Source: Trueperaceae bacterium
GTDB lineage: Bacteria; Deinococcota; Deinococci; Deinococcales; Trueperaceae
Reading direction: 5' to 3'
Assembly: GCA_011390675.1 (NCBI GenBank)
Contig: JAABRX010000017.1
Span: 1-45,250, forward strand
Length of the DNA stretch: 45,250 bases
Below the pieces are notes generated by a model that saw nothing but the letters and a program-made list of their open reading frames with translations, searched no databases and was not told the origin of the DNA. Position numbers and translations under genes: made by a program. Below, piece by piece: positions 26,550 to 34,030 of this stretch (its first letter is position 1; every line of letters starts with the position of its first letter).

Positions 26550-27395
26550 TCACTTGTCGGAGTCGGTCAGGCCTTTCACGAACCAGCGTTGCATCAGGAC
26601 GATCACCAACACCGGTGGGATCAGGGCGAGCATCGCGACGGCCATGATCAGGTGCCAGTCGGTCTGGGTCTCGCCGGAGCCGATCATGCGCACGATGCCG
26701 ATGACGATCGTCTCGGCGCCGCGGCTGGTGGTGACGATCAGCGGCCACAGGTACTGGTTCCATCCGTAGACGAACTGGATGACGAACAAGGCGGCGACCG
26801 TGTTGGTCGACAGCGGGAGCAGCACCGCCCAGAAGAAGCGCATCGGGCCCGCGCCATCGATCATCGCAGCGTCGACGAGCTCGTCCGGCACCGTCAGGAA
26901 GAACTGCCGGAAGAGCAGCGTGGCCGTCGCCGAAGCGATCAGCGGGATCGTGAGGCCCCCGAACGTGTCCATCATGCCCAGGTTCGACACGACCTCGTAG
27001 GTGGGGATCATCCGCACCTCGACCGGCAGCATCAGGGTGATGAAGATCATCCAGAAGAAGAACATCCGCCCCGGGAAGGCGAAGAACACGACGGCGAACG
27101 CCGACAGCACCGAGATGGCGATCTTGCCGATGGCGATGAAGAGCGCCATGTACAGGCTGTTGCGCATCATCGCGAGCGCCGGCGTCGAACGCACCCGCAC
27201 GCCGGTGTTGTCCGTGAGCGCCTGGGTGTAGTTCTCGACCAGGTTCGGGCCGATCGTCAACGGGAGGTCGCCACGGGCGATGGTGGCCGCGTCGTGGGTG
27301 GAGCCGACGAAGGCGAGGTAGATCGGGAACACGAAGATGACCACGCCGATCAAGAGCACGAGGTGCGGGATCCAGGTGTGCGTCCGGATGGCCAT
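26550..27395 (-). CDS. ugpE: ABC transporter permease, UgpE-like
   Basis: A 281-residue inner-membrane permease with six predicted membrane segments. The EAA loop, VDAAMIDGAGPMRFFW, contacts the ATPase. Order and similarity mark it as UgpE, the second permease of the sn-glycerol-3-phosphate/glycerophosphodiester importer. Its ATG overlaps the ugpA stop by one base (TGATG), implying translational coupling. fhs follows. No ATPase gene (ugpC) is in the operon; a shared MsmK/UgpC-type ATPase elsewhere would be needed. Confidence 0.9.
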   Translation of the reverse strand: MAIRTHTWIPHLVLLIGVVIFVFPIYLAFVGSTHDAATIARGDLPLTIGPNLVENYTQALTDNTGVRVRSTPALAMMRNSLYMALFIAIGKIAISVLSAFAVVFFAFPGRMFFFWMIFITLMLPVEVRMIPTYEVVSNLGMMDTFGGLTIPLIASATATLLFRQFFLTVPDELVDAAMIDGAGPMRFFWAVLLPLSTNTVAALFVIQFVYGWNQYLWPLIVTTSRGAETIVIGIVRMIGSGETQTDWHLIMAVAMLALIPPVLVIVLMQRWFVKGLTDSDK

Positions 27396-28276
27396 CAGTA
27401 GTGCACCCGCCGTTCGATGTATCGGAACTGGATGATCGTGAGCAGGATGACGGCCGTCATCAGGAGCACCGACTGCGCCGACGAGCCGCCCAGGTCGAGG
27501 TTCACCCAGCCGTCGCGGTAGAGCCGGTACATCAGCGTCGTGGTCGCGCGCCCCGGTCCGCCCTGGGTGATCGCGTGGATCACGCCGAAGGTGTCGAAGA
27601 ACGCGTAGATGATGTTGACCACCAGAAGGAAGAAGGTGGTGGGGGAGAGCAGCGGGAACACCACCGACCAGAAGCGCCGGCCAGGCGTAGCGCCGTCGAT
27701 CGCGGCCGCCTCGATGATGCCTTTCGGGATCGACTGGAGCCCCGCCAGGAAGAACAGGAAGTTGTAACTCACCTGTTTCCAGGCCGAGATGAAGATGACC
27801 AGGCCGAGCGCGTGGTCGGAGTTGATGCGGTAGTCCCACGGGATACCGAGGGCCCGCAGCCCCTGGCCGATCTGACCGATGTTGGGGTGGAAGATGAACA
27901 GCCACAGCACGGCGGCGACGGCCGGGGCGATGGCGTAGGGCCAGATGATGATCGTGCGGTAACCGGTCGCCCCGCGGATCACCTGGTCCGCCATCACGGC
28001 GAGCAGGAGCGCCGGCAGCATGGCACCCAGCGTGACGGCGACCGTGAAGACGATGGTGACGCGGGTCGCTTCGAGATAGAGCGGGCTGGTGAGGACGTGG
28101 GCGTAGTTCTCGAACCACACGAAGGTCGTGCGGAGCCCGAAGGGGTCCTCGAGCAGGAGCGATTGATAGATGGCCTGACCGGCCGGGTAGAAGAAGAAGA
28201 CGATCGTGATGGCGAGCTGCGGCGCCAGGAGCAGGTAGGGGAGGAACTTGTGGCGGAAGATGGTGCGCCGCTGCAT
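27395..28276 (-). CDS. ugpA: ABC transporter permease, UgpA-like
   Basis: A 293-residue permease with six membrane segments, starting [20 protein letters not shown]. The EAA loop is [20 protein letters not shown], followed by [20 protein letters not shown], which is strongly UgpA-like. It pairs with UgpE to import glycerol-3-phosphate delivered by UgpB. The start has an AAGGA site. It is separated from ugpB by 88 nt containing a perfect 13-bp hairpin, which should lower permease expression relative to the receptor. Confidence 0.91.
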   Translation of the reverse strand: MQRRTIFRHKFLPYLLLAPQLAITIVFFFYPAGQAIYQSLLLEDPFGLRTTFVWFENYAHVLTSPLYLEATRVTIVFTVAVTLGAMLPALLLAVMADQVIRGATGYRTIIIWPYAIAPAVAAVLWLFIFHPNIGQIGQGLRALGIPWDYRINSDHALGLVIFISAWKQVSYNFLFFLAGLQSIPKGIIEAAAIDGATPGRRFWSVVFPLLSPTTFFLLVVNIIYAFFDTFGVIHAITQGGPGRATTTLMYRLYRDGWVNLDLGGSSAQSVLLMTAVILLTIIQFRYIERRVHY

Positions 28277-28326
28277 GGGGTCCTTCCAGCGTGCGGCCGC
28301 CTCCAGCGGGACCTGGGGGCGGCGTG

Positions 28327-28354
28327 CCGGGGGCGCCCGTGCGGGCGCCCCCGG
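28327..28354 (-). terminator. 13-bp hairpin between ugpB and ugpA (attenuator or mRNA stabiliser)
   Basis: CCGGGGGCGCCCG (28327-28339) and CGGGCGCCCCCGG (28342-28354) are perfect complements separated by 2 nt, ending 10 nt after the ugpB stop. Hairpins at this position in binding-protein operons protect the receptor message from 3' decay and reduce read-through. No U-tract follows. Confidence 0.65.
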
Positions 28355-28364
28355 TCAGGCGCGG

Positions 28365-29717
28365 TTAGCGGTTGGCGCGCTCGAACGCGCGGAGCACGAC
28401 GTTGCCACGTTCCACGGCGCTGTCGAGCGCCGCTTGGGCGGTCTTCTGCCCCTGGAACACCATCTCGATCTCTTCTTCGATGATGTCGCGGATCTCGGGC
28501 ATGTTGCCGAGCTGAAGACCGCGGGAGTTCTCGGTGGGCGGCTGATTGGTCAGCTGCAGGTACGGGATCGCCAGACCTGGCCGGTCCTCGTAGTAGCCCT
28601 CGCTCTCGAGCTTCTCGTAGACGCCGTTGACGATCGGCAGGTAGCCGGTGTCGAGGTGCCACTGCTCGGCGCGCTCCGGCTGCGCCAGGAAGTTGAAGAA
28701 CTCGGCGACCGCGCGGTACTCCTCGACGGTGCGGGACGGAGCTTGCATCACCCAGAGGCTCGCGCCGCCGATGATCGAGTTCTGCGGCTCTTCGGCGAAC
28801 TCCTGGTGCACGGGCAGGAAGTGCGCGGCCCAGGCGAAGGTCGCCTCGCGGTTGACGCGCGCGAGCAGGCCCGACGAGGCTTGCACGATGGCGCACTCGC
28901 CCGACGGGAACAGCGCGTCGGCGGCGTTGCCGCGTCCGCCGTACGTCGCGGAGCCCTCGGCGATCATCTCGGCGAGGTTCGTGATGTGCGCGACGTGCAG
29001 CTCGCTGTTGATGCGCAGCTCGGCGCCGAGGCCGCCCATGCCGTTCATCTCGGTCGCCAGCGGGACGTTGTGCATCGCGCTGAAGTTCTCGAACTGGCTC
29101 CAGCTCGGCCATGCGAACGAGAACCCGCAGGGGGCGGCTCCGCTGTCGACGACCTGCTTGGCGACGTCGCGGACCTCGTGCCAGTACTTCAGCGACGTGG
29201 TCTCGGGGTCGAGGCCGGCGGCGGTCAGGGCGTCGTCGTTGACCCACATGACCGTCGTCGAGCTGTTGAACGGCATCGACATCATCTGGCCTTCGGCGTT
29301 GCTGTAGTAGCCACGGATGGCCGCGATGTAGCGCTCGGGATCGAAGGGGACGCCGGTGTCGGCGAACAGCTGATGGACGGGCATGATCGCGCCACCCGAG
29401 TTCATCATCGTGGCGGTGCCGACCTCGAACATCTGCACGATGTGGGGGGCGGTGCCGGAACGGAACGCGGCGATGGCGGCGACCATCGTGTCGTTGTAGG
29501 TCCCCTTGTAGCTCGGGTTGACCTGGTACTCGTCCTGCGATTCGTTGAAGTCGGCGACGTACCCTTCGAGGGTCTCGCCGAGGGCGCCGGTGAAGCCGTG
29601 CCAGAACTCGACTTCGATGGGCTGCGCGAGCGCGGCGCCACCGAGGAACGTGAAGGCGAAGAGCGCCAGGAGCGCGCGCCGCGCGAGGGTGCGGGAGGGT
29701 CGGATCGACGGATGCAT
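28365..29717 (-). CDS. ugpB: Glycerol-3-phosphate ABC transporter substrate-binding protein UgpB
   Basis: A 450-residue periplasmic receptor for sn-glycerol-3-phosphate or glycerophosphodiesters. The signal peptide ends GGAALAQ; the mature protein begins PIEVEFWHGFTGALGE. Motifs shared with Escherichia coli UgpB run throughout: YKGTYNDTMVAAIAAFR, VGTATMMNSGGAI, MPFNSSTTVMWVN, QASSGLLA, IIGGASLWVMQAPSR, WHLDTGYLPI, LRLGNMP-like LQLGNMPEIRDII, and the ending ALDSAVERGNVVLRAFE. That near-continuous similarity makes the assignment firm. The ATG follows a GAGGAG site. Expression is likely controlled by the operator-rich upstream region. Confidence 0.93.
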   Translation of the reverse strand: MHPSIRPSRTLARRALLALFAFTFLGGAALAQPIEVEFWHGFTGALGETLEGYVADFNESQDEYQVNPSYKGTYNDTMVAAIAAFRSGTAPHIVQMFEVGTATMMNSGGAIMPVHQLFADTGVPFDPERYIAAIRGYYSNAEGQMMSMPFNSSTTVMWVNDDALTAAGLDPETTSLKYWHEVRDVAKQVVDSGAAPCGFSFAWPSWSQFENFSAMHNVPLATEMNGMGGLGAELRINSELHVAHITNLAEMIAEGSATYGGRGNAADALFPSGECAIVQASSGLLARVNREATFAWAAHFLPVHQEFAEEPQNSIIGGASLWVMQAPSRTVEEYRAVAEFFNFLAQPERAEQWHLDTGYLPIVNGVYEKLESEGYYEDRPGLAIPYLQLTNQPPTENSRGLQLGNMPEIRDIIEEEIEMVFQGQKTAQAALDSAVERGNVVLRAFERANR

Positions 29718-29882
29718 GTGGACTCCTCAGGTCGGGACGGACGCCGGCGCCGCGTAGCGGTCGCCGGGGCCGGCGCTGCAAGCCAGCCGTTCGCCCCCTC
29801 TCGGATCCACCGTGGTTCGGCCGGCACGCCGGCCACGGCGTCGGACTGCACCACGGCGCGAGGGCTGATGTCAGCGCCCTCC

Positions 29883-29944
29883 ATGCATCCCTCACGTCGA
29901 TGGATGCATTGTACCCGGGGGCACGGTCTTGGGGAACCGGTTCC
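29883..29944 (-). promoter_or_regulatory. ugpB promoter with two operator-like repeats
   Basis: The minus-strand -10 box TACAAT (29908-29913) predicts a start near 29901. The perfect palindrome GGAACCGGTTCC (29933-29944) lies over the -35 zone; an AACCGGTT core is typical of LacI-family operators. An inverted repeat ATGCATCC...GGATGCAT (29883-29890 with 29902-29909, 11-nt spacer) straddles the start. Both are well placed to block RNA polymerase. A LacI-type regulator is an inference; no regulator gene is in the window. The leader would be about 180 nt. Confidence 0.5.
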
Positions 29945-29969
29945 TCCTCGAGGGCCGTGGTCGGACGAC

Positions 29970-29998
29970 TTGCGCCGACGCCGTGCCCGGCCGATGAT
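29970..29998 (+). promoter_or_regulatory. Weak promoter for the three-gene coiled-coil cluster
   Basis: TTGCGC (29970-29975) and GATGAT (29993-29998) are 17 nt apart on the plus strand. Both boxes are imperfect. The predicted leader is about 52 nt and ends in an AAGGAG site 5 nt before the ATG at 30057. Confidence 0.3.
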
Positions 29999-30056
29999 GG
30001 GGCGTCGGCTGCCGCGTGCGGCCCCGCCGCAAGGAGCGCGCCCCGAAGGAGCAGCG

Positions 30057-31229
30057 ATGACCACGCCCGACGCACCGACCGGACCCCTCGTGTACCTCGA
30101 TCGCGCGATGTCGCGGTTGCGCGACCTGAACCTGATCCCGACCGCCCCCGCCACCCACGAGGCGCCGATCGTCGCGCTGCTGCAACAGATCCACGACCTC
30201 GATCCGGACCGGGTCGTCGCCATCACGCGCACCCTCGCCCAGGCGTCGTTGTTCAACGACGTCGTGCGCGAGCAGGTCCAGGCGATGGAGATCGGCACCC
30301 GCTACGAGAAGATCGCCAACGCCTTCGACAGCATCCGCGACGACGCGAAGGCGATGGTCGACCAGGTCGAGGACGGCAAGGTCTCGACCTTCGAGCGCCT
30401 CTCGAACGTCTGGATGAAGGTCACGCGCGGCGACATCGCCGACCGCTTCGACACCATCAAGGACACCTACCTCGACGTGACCGCATCGGCGCAGGACCAG
30501 ATCGAGCGCGAGAACCTGATCCTGGAGTCGTACCAGGACTTCCGCGGGGCGCTCAAGCAGGGCGAGGTCATGGCGTTCGAAGTGCTGCAGAGCGCGCAGC
30601 GCGAAGTCGACGCGGCGAAGGGCGAGCTGGACGCGGCGATGGCGCACGTAGAGGCCGCGCCCGGCGACGATCCCGCCGAGCGGGCGCGCCGCGAACTGGC
30701 GCGCGACGAGCGGGTGCGCGCGCTGCAGGACACGGATCGGCGCTTCCAGGTGGCCAAGGACCTGTCCGAGAACCTCACGATCGCCTACAACACCTCAGAG
30801 GTCGTCATGGCCCGGCTCATGCAGACGCACACCGCCAAGGAACGGGTGCGCTCGCAGGCGGTGTCGTTCTTCGGCACCAACGAGACCGTCCTGACCGCCC
30901 TGACCGCCTCGTTCACCGGGCTCTCGGGGCTGCACGAGGCGACGCAGACCCTCGAGACGATGAAGGAGGGCGTGAGCCGCTCGCTCGAGACCCTCGCGGA
31001 CATGGGCGGCAAGGTGCAGGAAGAGGCCGTCCGTGCCGGCTACGGGCCGACCGTCCGCGCCGACGCGGTCAAGCGGCTCGTCGATTCGGTCGTGGAGTAC
31101 CAGTCCCGGTCGCGCGAGATCGTGAGCGAGATGCGCACGTTGAGCACGACCAACGCCGAGGAGATCCGCGTGGCGGTCGAGGACGGCAAGCAGCGTTTGG
31201 CGCGCCTCGCCCAGCGTGCGGAGGGTTGA
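30057..31229 (+). CDS. Helical coiled-coil protein, remote TelA-like C-terminus (cluster gene A)
   Basis: A 390-residue, almost wholly alpha-helical soluble protein with no signal peptide or membrane segment. Repeated heptad-like stretches cover about residues 80-260 (such as VMAFEVLQSAQREVDAAKGE). The region from about 255 (AYNTSEVVMARLMQTHTAKE, QAVSFFGTNETVLTALTASF) and the final stretch (SREIVSEMRTLSTTNAEEIR) faintly recall the toxic-anion-resistance TelA family, but the similarity is too weak to name it so. ATG follows AAGGAG. Gene B begins 10 nt after its stop and gene C soon after, so the three form an operon. I do not recognise a function; I infer a scaffold working with the membrane protein of gene B. 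Confidence 0.72.
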   Translation: MTTPDAPTGPLVYLDRAMSRLRDLNLIPTAPATHEAPIVALLQQIHDLDPDRVVAITRTLAQASLFNDVVREQVQAMEIGTRYEKIANAFDSIRDDAKAMVDQVEDGKVSTFERLSNVWMKVTRGDIADRFDTIKDTYLDVTASAQDQIERENLILESYQDFRGALKQGEVMAFEVLQSAQREVDAAKGELDAAMAHVEAAPGDDPAERARRELARDERVRALQDTDRRFQVAKDLSENLTIAYNTSEVVMARLMQTHTAKERVRSQAVSFFGTNETVLTALTASFTGLSGLHEATQTLETMKEGVSRSLETLADMGGKVQEEAVRAGYGPTVRADAVKRLVDSVVEYQSRSREIVSEMRTLSTTNAEEIRVAVEDGKQRLARLAQRAEG

Positions 31230-31239
31230 GGGGCGGTCG

Positions 31240-32148
31240 GTGACCACGACCGCGTTCGAGCCATCGCGCGCCGCGCCGCTGGACGACGTGATGCTGGCGA
31301 TGGACGTCGTGGACACGCTGCGCCATCAGGACTCGCTCGTGGCCCGCGAGCTCGGGGAGGGCGAGCGCGAAGCGGATCTGCTCGATCGCCTGCGACGGCT
31401 GTACGCCGCCCAGGGGATCGAGGTGCCGGACCGGATCTTGCACGAGGGGGTCGCGGCGCTGCGCGAGGGGCGCTTCACGTACACGCCGCCCGCGGACTCC
31501 TGGTCGGTGCGGTGGGCGCGGGTCTACGTGCGTCGGGGGGCGTACGGCCGGGCGCTCCTGGCGCTGCTCGTGGTGGCCGTGGTGGTCGTGGTGGCGTACC
31601 GCGCGGTCGTCGTCGCCCCCCGAGAGGCGCTCGTCGCCGATCTGGGTCGCGCGCAGGCACGCGTGGTCGAGGTCGCGGAGGTCGACGCCGCGGTCGTGCA
31701 GGCGGAGACGCTCACCGCGACGGCCCGTGCTGCCGTGGCGTCGGGCGACCTGCCGATCGCGCGCACCGCGCTCGCCGACCTCGAAGCGTTGGTGGCCGAG
31801 CTCGAGGTCGCGTACCGCCTCGAGATCGTCGCGCGTCCGAACGAGACCACCGGCGTCTGGCGCATCCCCGACGCCAACGAGTCGGCCCGCAACTACTACC
31901 TGATCGTCGAGGCCGTCGACCCCGACGGGCGCGTGCTCGAGCGCCCCGTCCGGAACGAGGAGACCGGCACGACGAGCGTCGTCCGGCGCTGGGGTGTGCG
32001 GGTCGACGAGGCGACGTTCGAGCGCGTCGTCGCCGACAAGCAGGACGACGGGATCGTCCAGGACTACGTGTTCGGCGAGAAGCCCGCGGGCGTGCTCGAA
32101 CCGCGCTACCGCTTCCCGACCACGGGCGGAGCGATCACGTCGTGGTGA
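31240..32148 (+). CDS. Single-pass membrane protein, DUF6384-like (cluster gene B)
   Basis: A 302-residue protein. Residues 12-85 form a helical N-terminal region (APLDDVMLAMDVVDTLRHQD, then LDRLRRLYAAQGIEVPDRIL and FTYTPP). One strong membrane segment lies at about 104-121, with Arg-rich RRGAYGR before it, so the N-terminus should be cytoplasmic. A short helical stalk follows (about 125-195), then a compact beta-rich extracytoplasmic domain with NYYLIVEAVDPDGRVLERP and VVRRWGVRV. The layout fits what I recall of DUF6384, but this is from memory. GTG at 31240 with GAGGGG upstream is chosen over a GTG at 31216 inside gene A. It probably anchors the cluster's proteins to the membrane. Confidence 0.72.
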   Translation: MTTTAFEPSRAAPLDDVMLAMDVVDTLRHQDSLVARELGEGEREADLLDRLRRLYAAQGIEVPDRILHEGVAALREGRFTYTPPADSWSVRWARVYVRRGAYGRALLALLVVAVVVVVAYRAVVVAPREALVADLGRAQARVVEVAEVDAAVVQAETLTATARAAVASGDLPIARTALADLEALVAELEVAYRLEIVARPNETTGVWRIPDANESARNYYLIVEAVDPDGRVLERPVRNEETGTTSVVRRWGVRVDEATFERVVADKQDDGIVQDYVFGEKPAGVLEPRYRFPTTGGAITSW

Positions 32149-32158
32149 GGGGACGCCC

Positions 32159-33655
32159 ATGAGCAGCGGCCGTCAGGTGCTCGGCCTGGTCCAGCGATCG
32201 CTCGCGGAGGCTCGGTCGCGCACGGCGGAGCTCGACGCCCGCTTGGGCGAGGCGCAGGCGCGGCTCGTCAAGCTCGACGGCGACCGCGCCGGCCAGCTCC
32301 AAGCGCTGGCGCGTTGGCGGGTGGCGCAGTTGGCGGCGCCCGAGGGGCTGGTCGAGCGCCTCGTCGATGCCGAGACCCAGGCACGCGCGCTGCTCGATCG
32401 CCGCGACGCGGAGGCGACGGCCCTCCAGGTCCGCCTGGAGCGCGCCGACGCCGCCGCGGCCGAGCTCGCGGCCGAGCGCACGGTCGCGGAGGACGCCCTC
32501 GAGGCGGCCGCCGACGCCCTCGATGCGGCCGAGGCGGCGACCCAGGCGCGGCTCGGGGACGATCCCGCGTTCGTCGCGCAGCGCGAAGCCGTGCGCGACG
32601 CGGAGCGCGTCGCGGTCCACGCCGACGAGAAGGCGACCGCCGCCGAAGCCGAGCTCGACGCCAAAGGGCGCGCGTACCGCGACGACCCGCTGTTCGACTA
32701 CCTGTGGCGGCGCGGCTACGGCACGCCCGCCTACGGCGCGGGGGCGCTGGTGCGCTGGCTCGACGGCAAGGTGGCCCGGTTGGTGGGCTACGCCGACGCG
32801 CGGCCGAACTACGCCCGCCTGTTGGACCTGCCGGTTCAGCTGCGGGCGCACGCGGACCGCGTCGGCGTCGAGGCCGATGCCGCGCTCGCCGAGCTGCGCC
32901 GGCTCGAAGAGGAGGCGCGCGCCGACGACGGGATCCCCGCCCTGGACGACGCGCACGCTCGTGCCGAGCAGCGGTTGCTCGAGATCGACGCTCGGATCGA
33001 CGCGGCGGCCACCGAACGCCGTGCGGCGCTCGAAGCGTACGAGGCGCTCGTGGCGGGCGAAGACCCGCATACGCGCGAGGCGGTCGCCTTCCTCGCCTCG
33101 GAGTTCGGGCGCGAGGACTTGCAGGCGTTGCGCCGAGCGGCGCTCGCCACCCCGATGCCGGAAGACGACGCGATCGTCGCGCGGCTGCTCGACCTGGAGC
33201 GCGACCAGGACGCCGCAGCGTCCGCCGCGCGCGAGCTCAAGGAGGTGGCCGCCCGAGACCGAGCGCGCGCCACCGACCTCGAAGAGCTCCAGCGACGGTT
33301 CAAGGGCAAGGGCTTCGACCGGCCGGGCACCAGCTTCGCCGACCCGACCCTCATCGGCACCCTGCTCGTGCAGCTCTTGAACGGCGCCGTGACGCGCGAT
33401 GCGCTCTGGCGGATCCTCGAGCAGCAGCGCCGGTACACGCCGCCGCGCAGCGACCCGACCTTCGGGTCGGGCGGGTTCGGTCGCGGTAGCCCATGGGGCG
33501 GCGGCGGCAAGGTGTTCCCACGCGGGGGGTTCGGCGGCACCGGCCGGGCCGGCGGCGGCGGCTTCAAACCCGGCGGCAGCGTGGGCGGCGGCGGCTTCCG
33601 GACCGGAGGTTCGGTGGGCGGCCGGGGCGGCTTCCGCACGGGCGGCAAGTTCTGA
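32159..33655 (+). CDS. Long coiled-coil protein with tandem Gly-rich C-terminal tail (cluster gene C)
   Basis: A 498-residue soluble protein. Residues 1-170 and 225-385 are Ala/Glu/Arg-rich coiled coil with few breaks; a short conserved-looking globular insert (about 172-225: DDPLFDYLWRRGYGTPAYGA, VARLVGYADARPNY) separates them. A helical hinge (FADPTLIGTLLVQLLNGAVT, 393-412) precedes a disordered tail (about 435-498) containing three units of GGGGF(R/K)xGGSV, ending RTGGKF. There is no signal peptide or membrane segment. ATG at 32159 has GAGGGG upstream, 10 nt after gene B. Such coiled-coil plus low-complexity proteins often form assemblies. I recognise no family. Confidence 0.72.
   Translation: MSSGRQVLGLVQRSLAEARSRTAELDARLGEAQARLVKLDGDRAGQLQALARWRVAQLAAPEGLVERLVDAETQARALLDRRDAEATALQVRLERADAAAAELAAERTVAEDALEAAADALDAAEAATQARLGDDPAFVAQREAVRDAERVAVHADEKATAAEAELDAKGRAYRDDPLFDYLWRRGYGTPAYGAGALVRWLDGKVARLVGYADARPNYARLLDLPVQLRAHADRVGVEADAALAELRRLEEEARADDGIPALDDAHARAEQRLLEIDARIDAAATERRAALEAYEALVAGEDPHTREAVAFLASEFGREDLQALRRAALATPMPEDDAIVARLLDLERDQDAAASAARELKEVAARDRARATDLEELQRRFKGKGFDRPGTSFADPTLIGTLLVQLLNGAVTRDALWRILEQQRRYTPPRSDPTFGSGGFGRGSPWGGGGKVFPRGGFGGTGRAGGGGFKPGGSVGGGGFRTGGSVGGRGGFRTGGKF
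33551..33652 (+). repeat. Three in-frame 33-36-bp repeats encoding the Gly-rich tail
   Basis: Codons 465-475, 476-486 and 487-498 of cluster gene C repeat GGGGF(R/K)xGGSV, the third with GGRGGF and ending in GGKF. The DNA copies differ at wobble positions, so the repeat is not a recent duplication and is maintained at protein level. Confidence 0.75.
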
Positions 33656-33673
33656 TCTCGAAGGGCGCTTAGC

Positions 33674-33985
33674 TCAGTCGTCGTCGGCGACGTCGTGGAT
33701 CCACGACAACGCCCGCATCGTGACGGGGAAGCCCGTCGTGGTCGCGGCGAGGAACGCCACGTGGCGCAGGTCGGCGACGCCGATACCGGCCTCGAGCGCC
33801 TGGCGCGTGTGGCTGTGCGTCGCCCCTTCGGACGCGGTGGCGATGGCGAACGCGAGCTTGACCAAGCGCCGCTCGCGATCGCTCAGCGGGCCGGCCTCGT
33901 GGGCGAGCGACGCGAAGCGCTCGTAGGCGTCGACGAGCTCGGGCTGGTCCTGCTGCAACTGGAGGAACGGGGCGGGTTTGGTCAT
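33674..33985 (-). CDS. Carboxymuconolactone decarboxylase (CMD)/AhpD-like small protein
   Basis: A 103-residue all-helical protein with the CMD-domain pattern: LSDRERRLVKLAFAIATASE, then GATHSHTRQALEAGI and VADLRHVAFLAATTTGFP. AhpD-type members have a CxxC pair in the helix after the acidic residue; here the equivalent segment reads EGATHSH with no Cys, so peroxidase-reductase chemistry is unlikely and a CMD-like or structural role more probable. ATG at 33985 lies near an AGGT site. It converges with cluster gene C, 18 nt away. Substrate unknown. Confidence 0.82.
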   Translation of the reverse strand: MTKPAPFLQLQQDQPELVDAYERFASLAHEAGPLSDRERRLVKLAFAIATASEGATHSHTRQALEAGIGVADLRHVAFLAATTTGFPVTMRALSWIHDVADDD

Positions 33986-34030
33986 GGCGACCTGCTTTCT
34001 ACCGGGCAGCGAGTGCGCGGCCCCTCAAGC

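Larger units (their letters stand above)
29718..30056. other. 339-nt divergent control region between ugpB and the coiled-coil gene
   Basis: No gene is seen here. On the ugpB side it contains a Shine-Dalgarno (GAGGAG near 29723-29728), a GC-rich hairpin GGCCGGC/GCCGGCC (29819-29834), a small inverted repeat GCTGA/TCAGC (29864-29875), and the ugpB promoter with its operators (29883-29944). On the other side it contains a weak promoter and an AAGGAG site for the gene at 30057. Open frames crossing it in the plus direction are antisense to ugpB. Confidence 0.6.

Noticed and set aside
28248-30056. Long plus-strand frame running into cluster gene A from upstream
   Set aside because: It is antisense to ugpB and rich in His/Arg/Asp typical of shadow frames in GC-rich DNA. 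The ATG at 30057 with AAGGAG is the natural start.
33551-33652. Tandem repeat considered as a CRISPR or satellite
   Set aside because: The units are adjacent without spacers, keep the reading frame and vary at wobble bases, so they are coding repeats.
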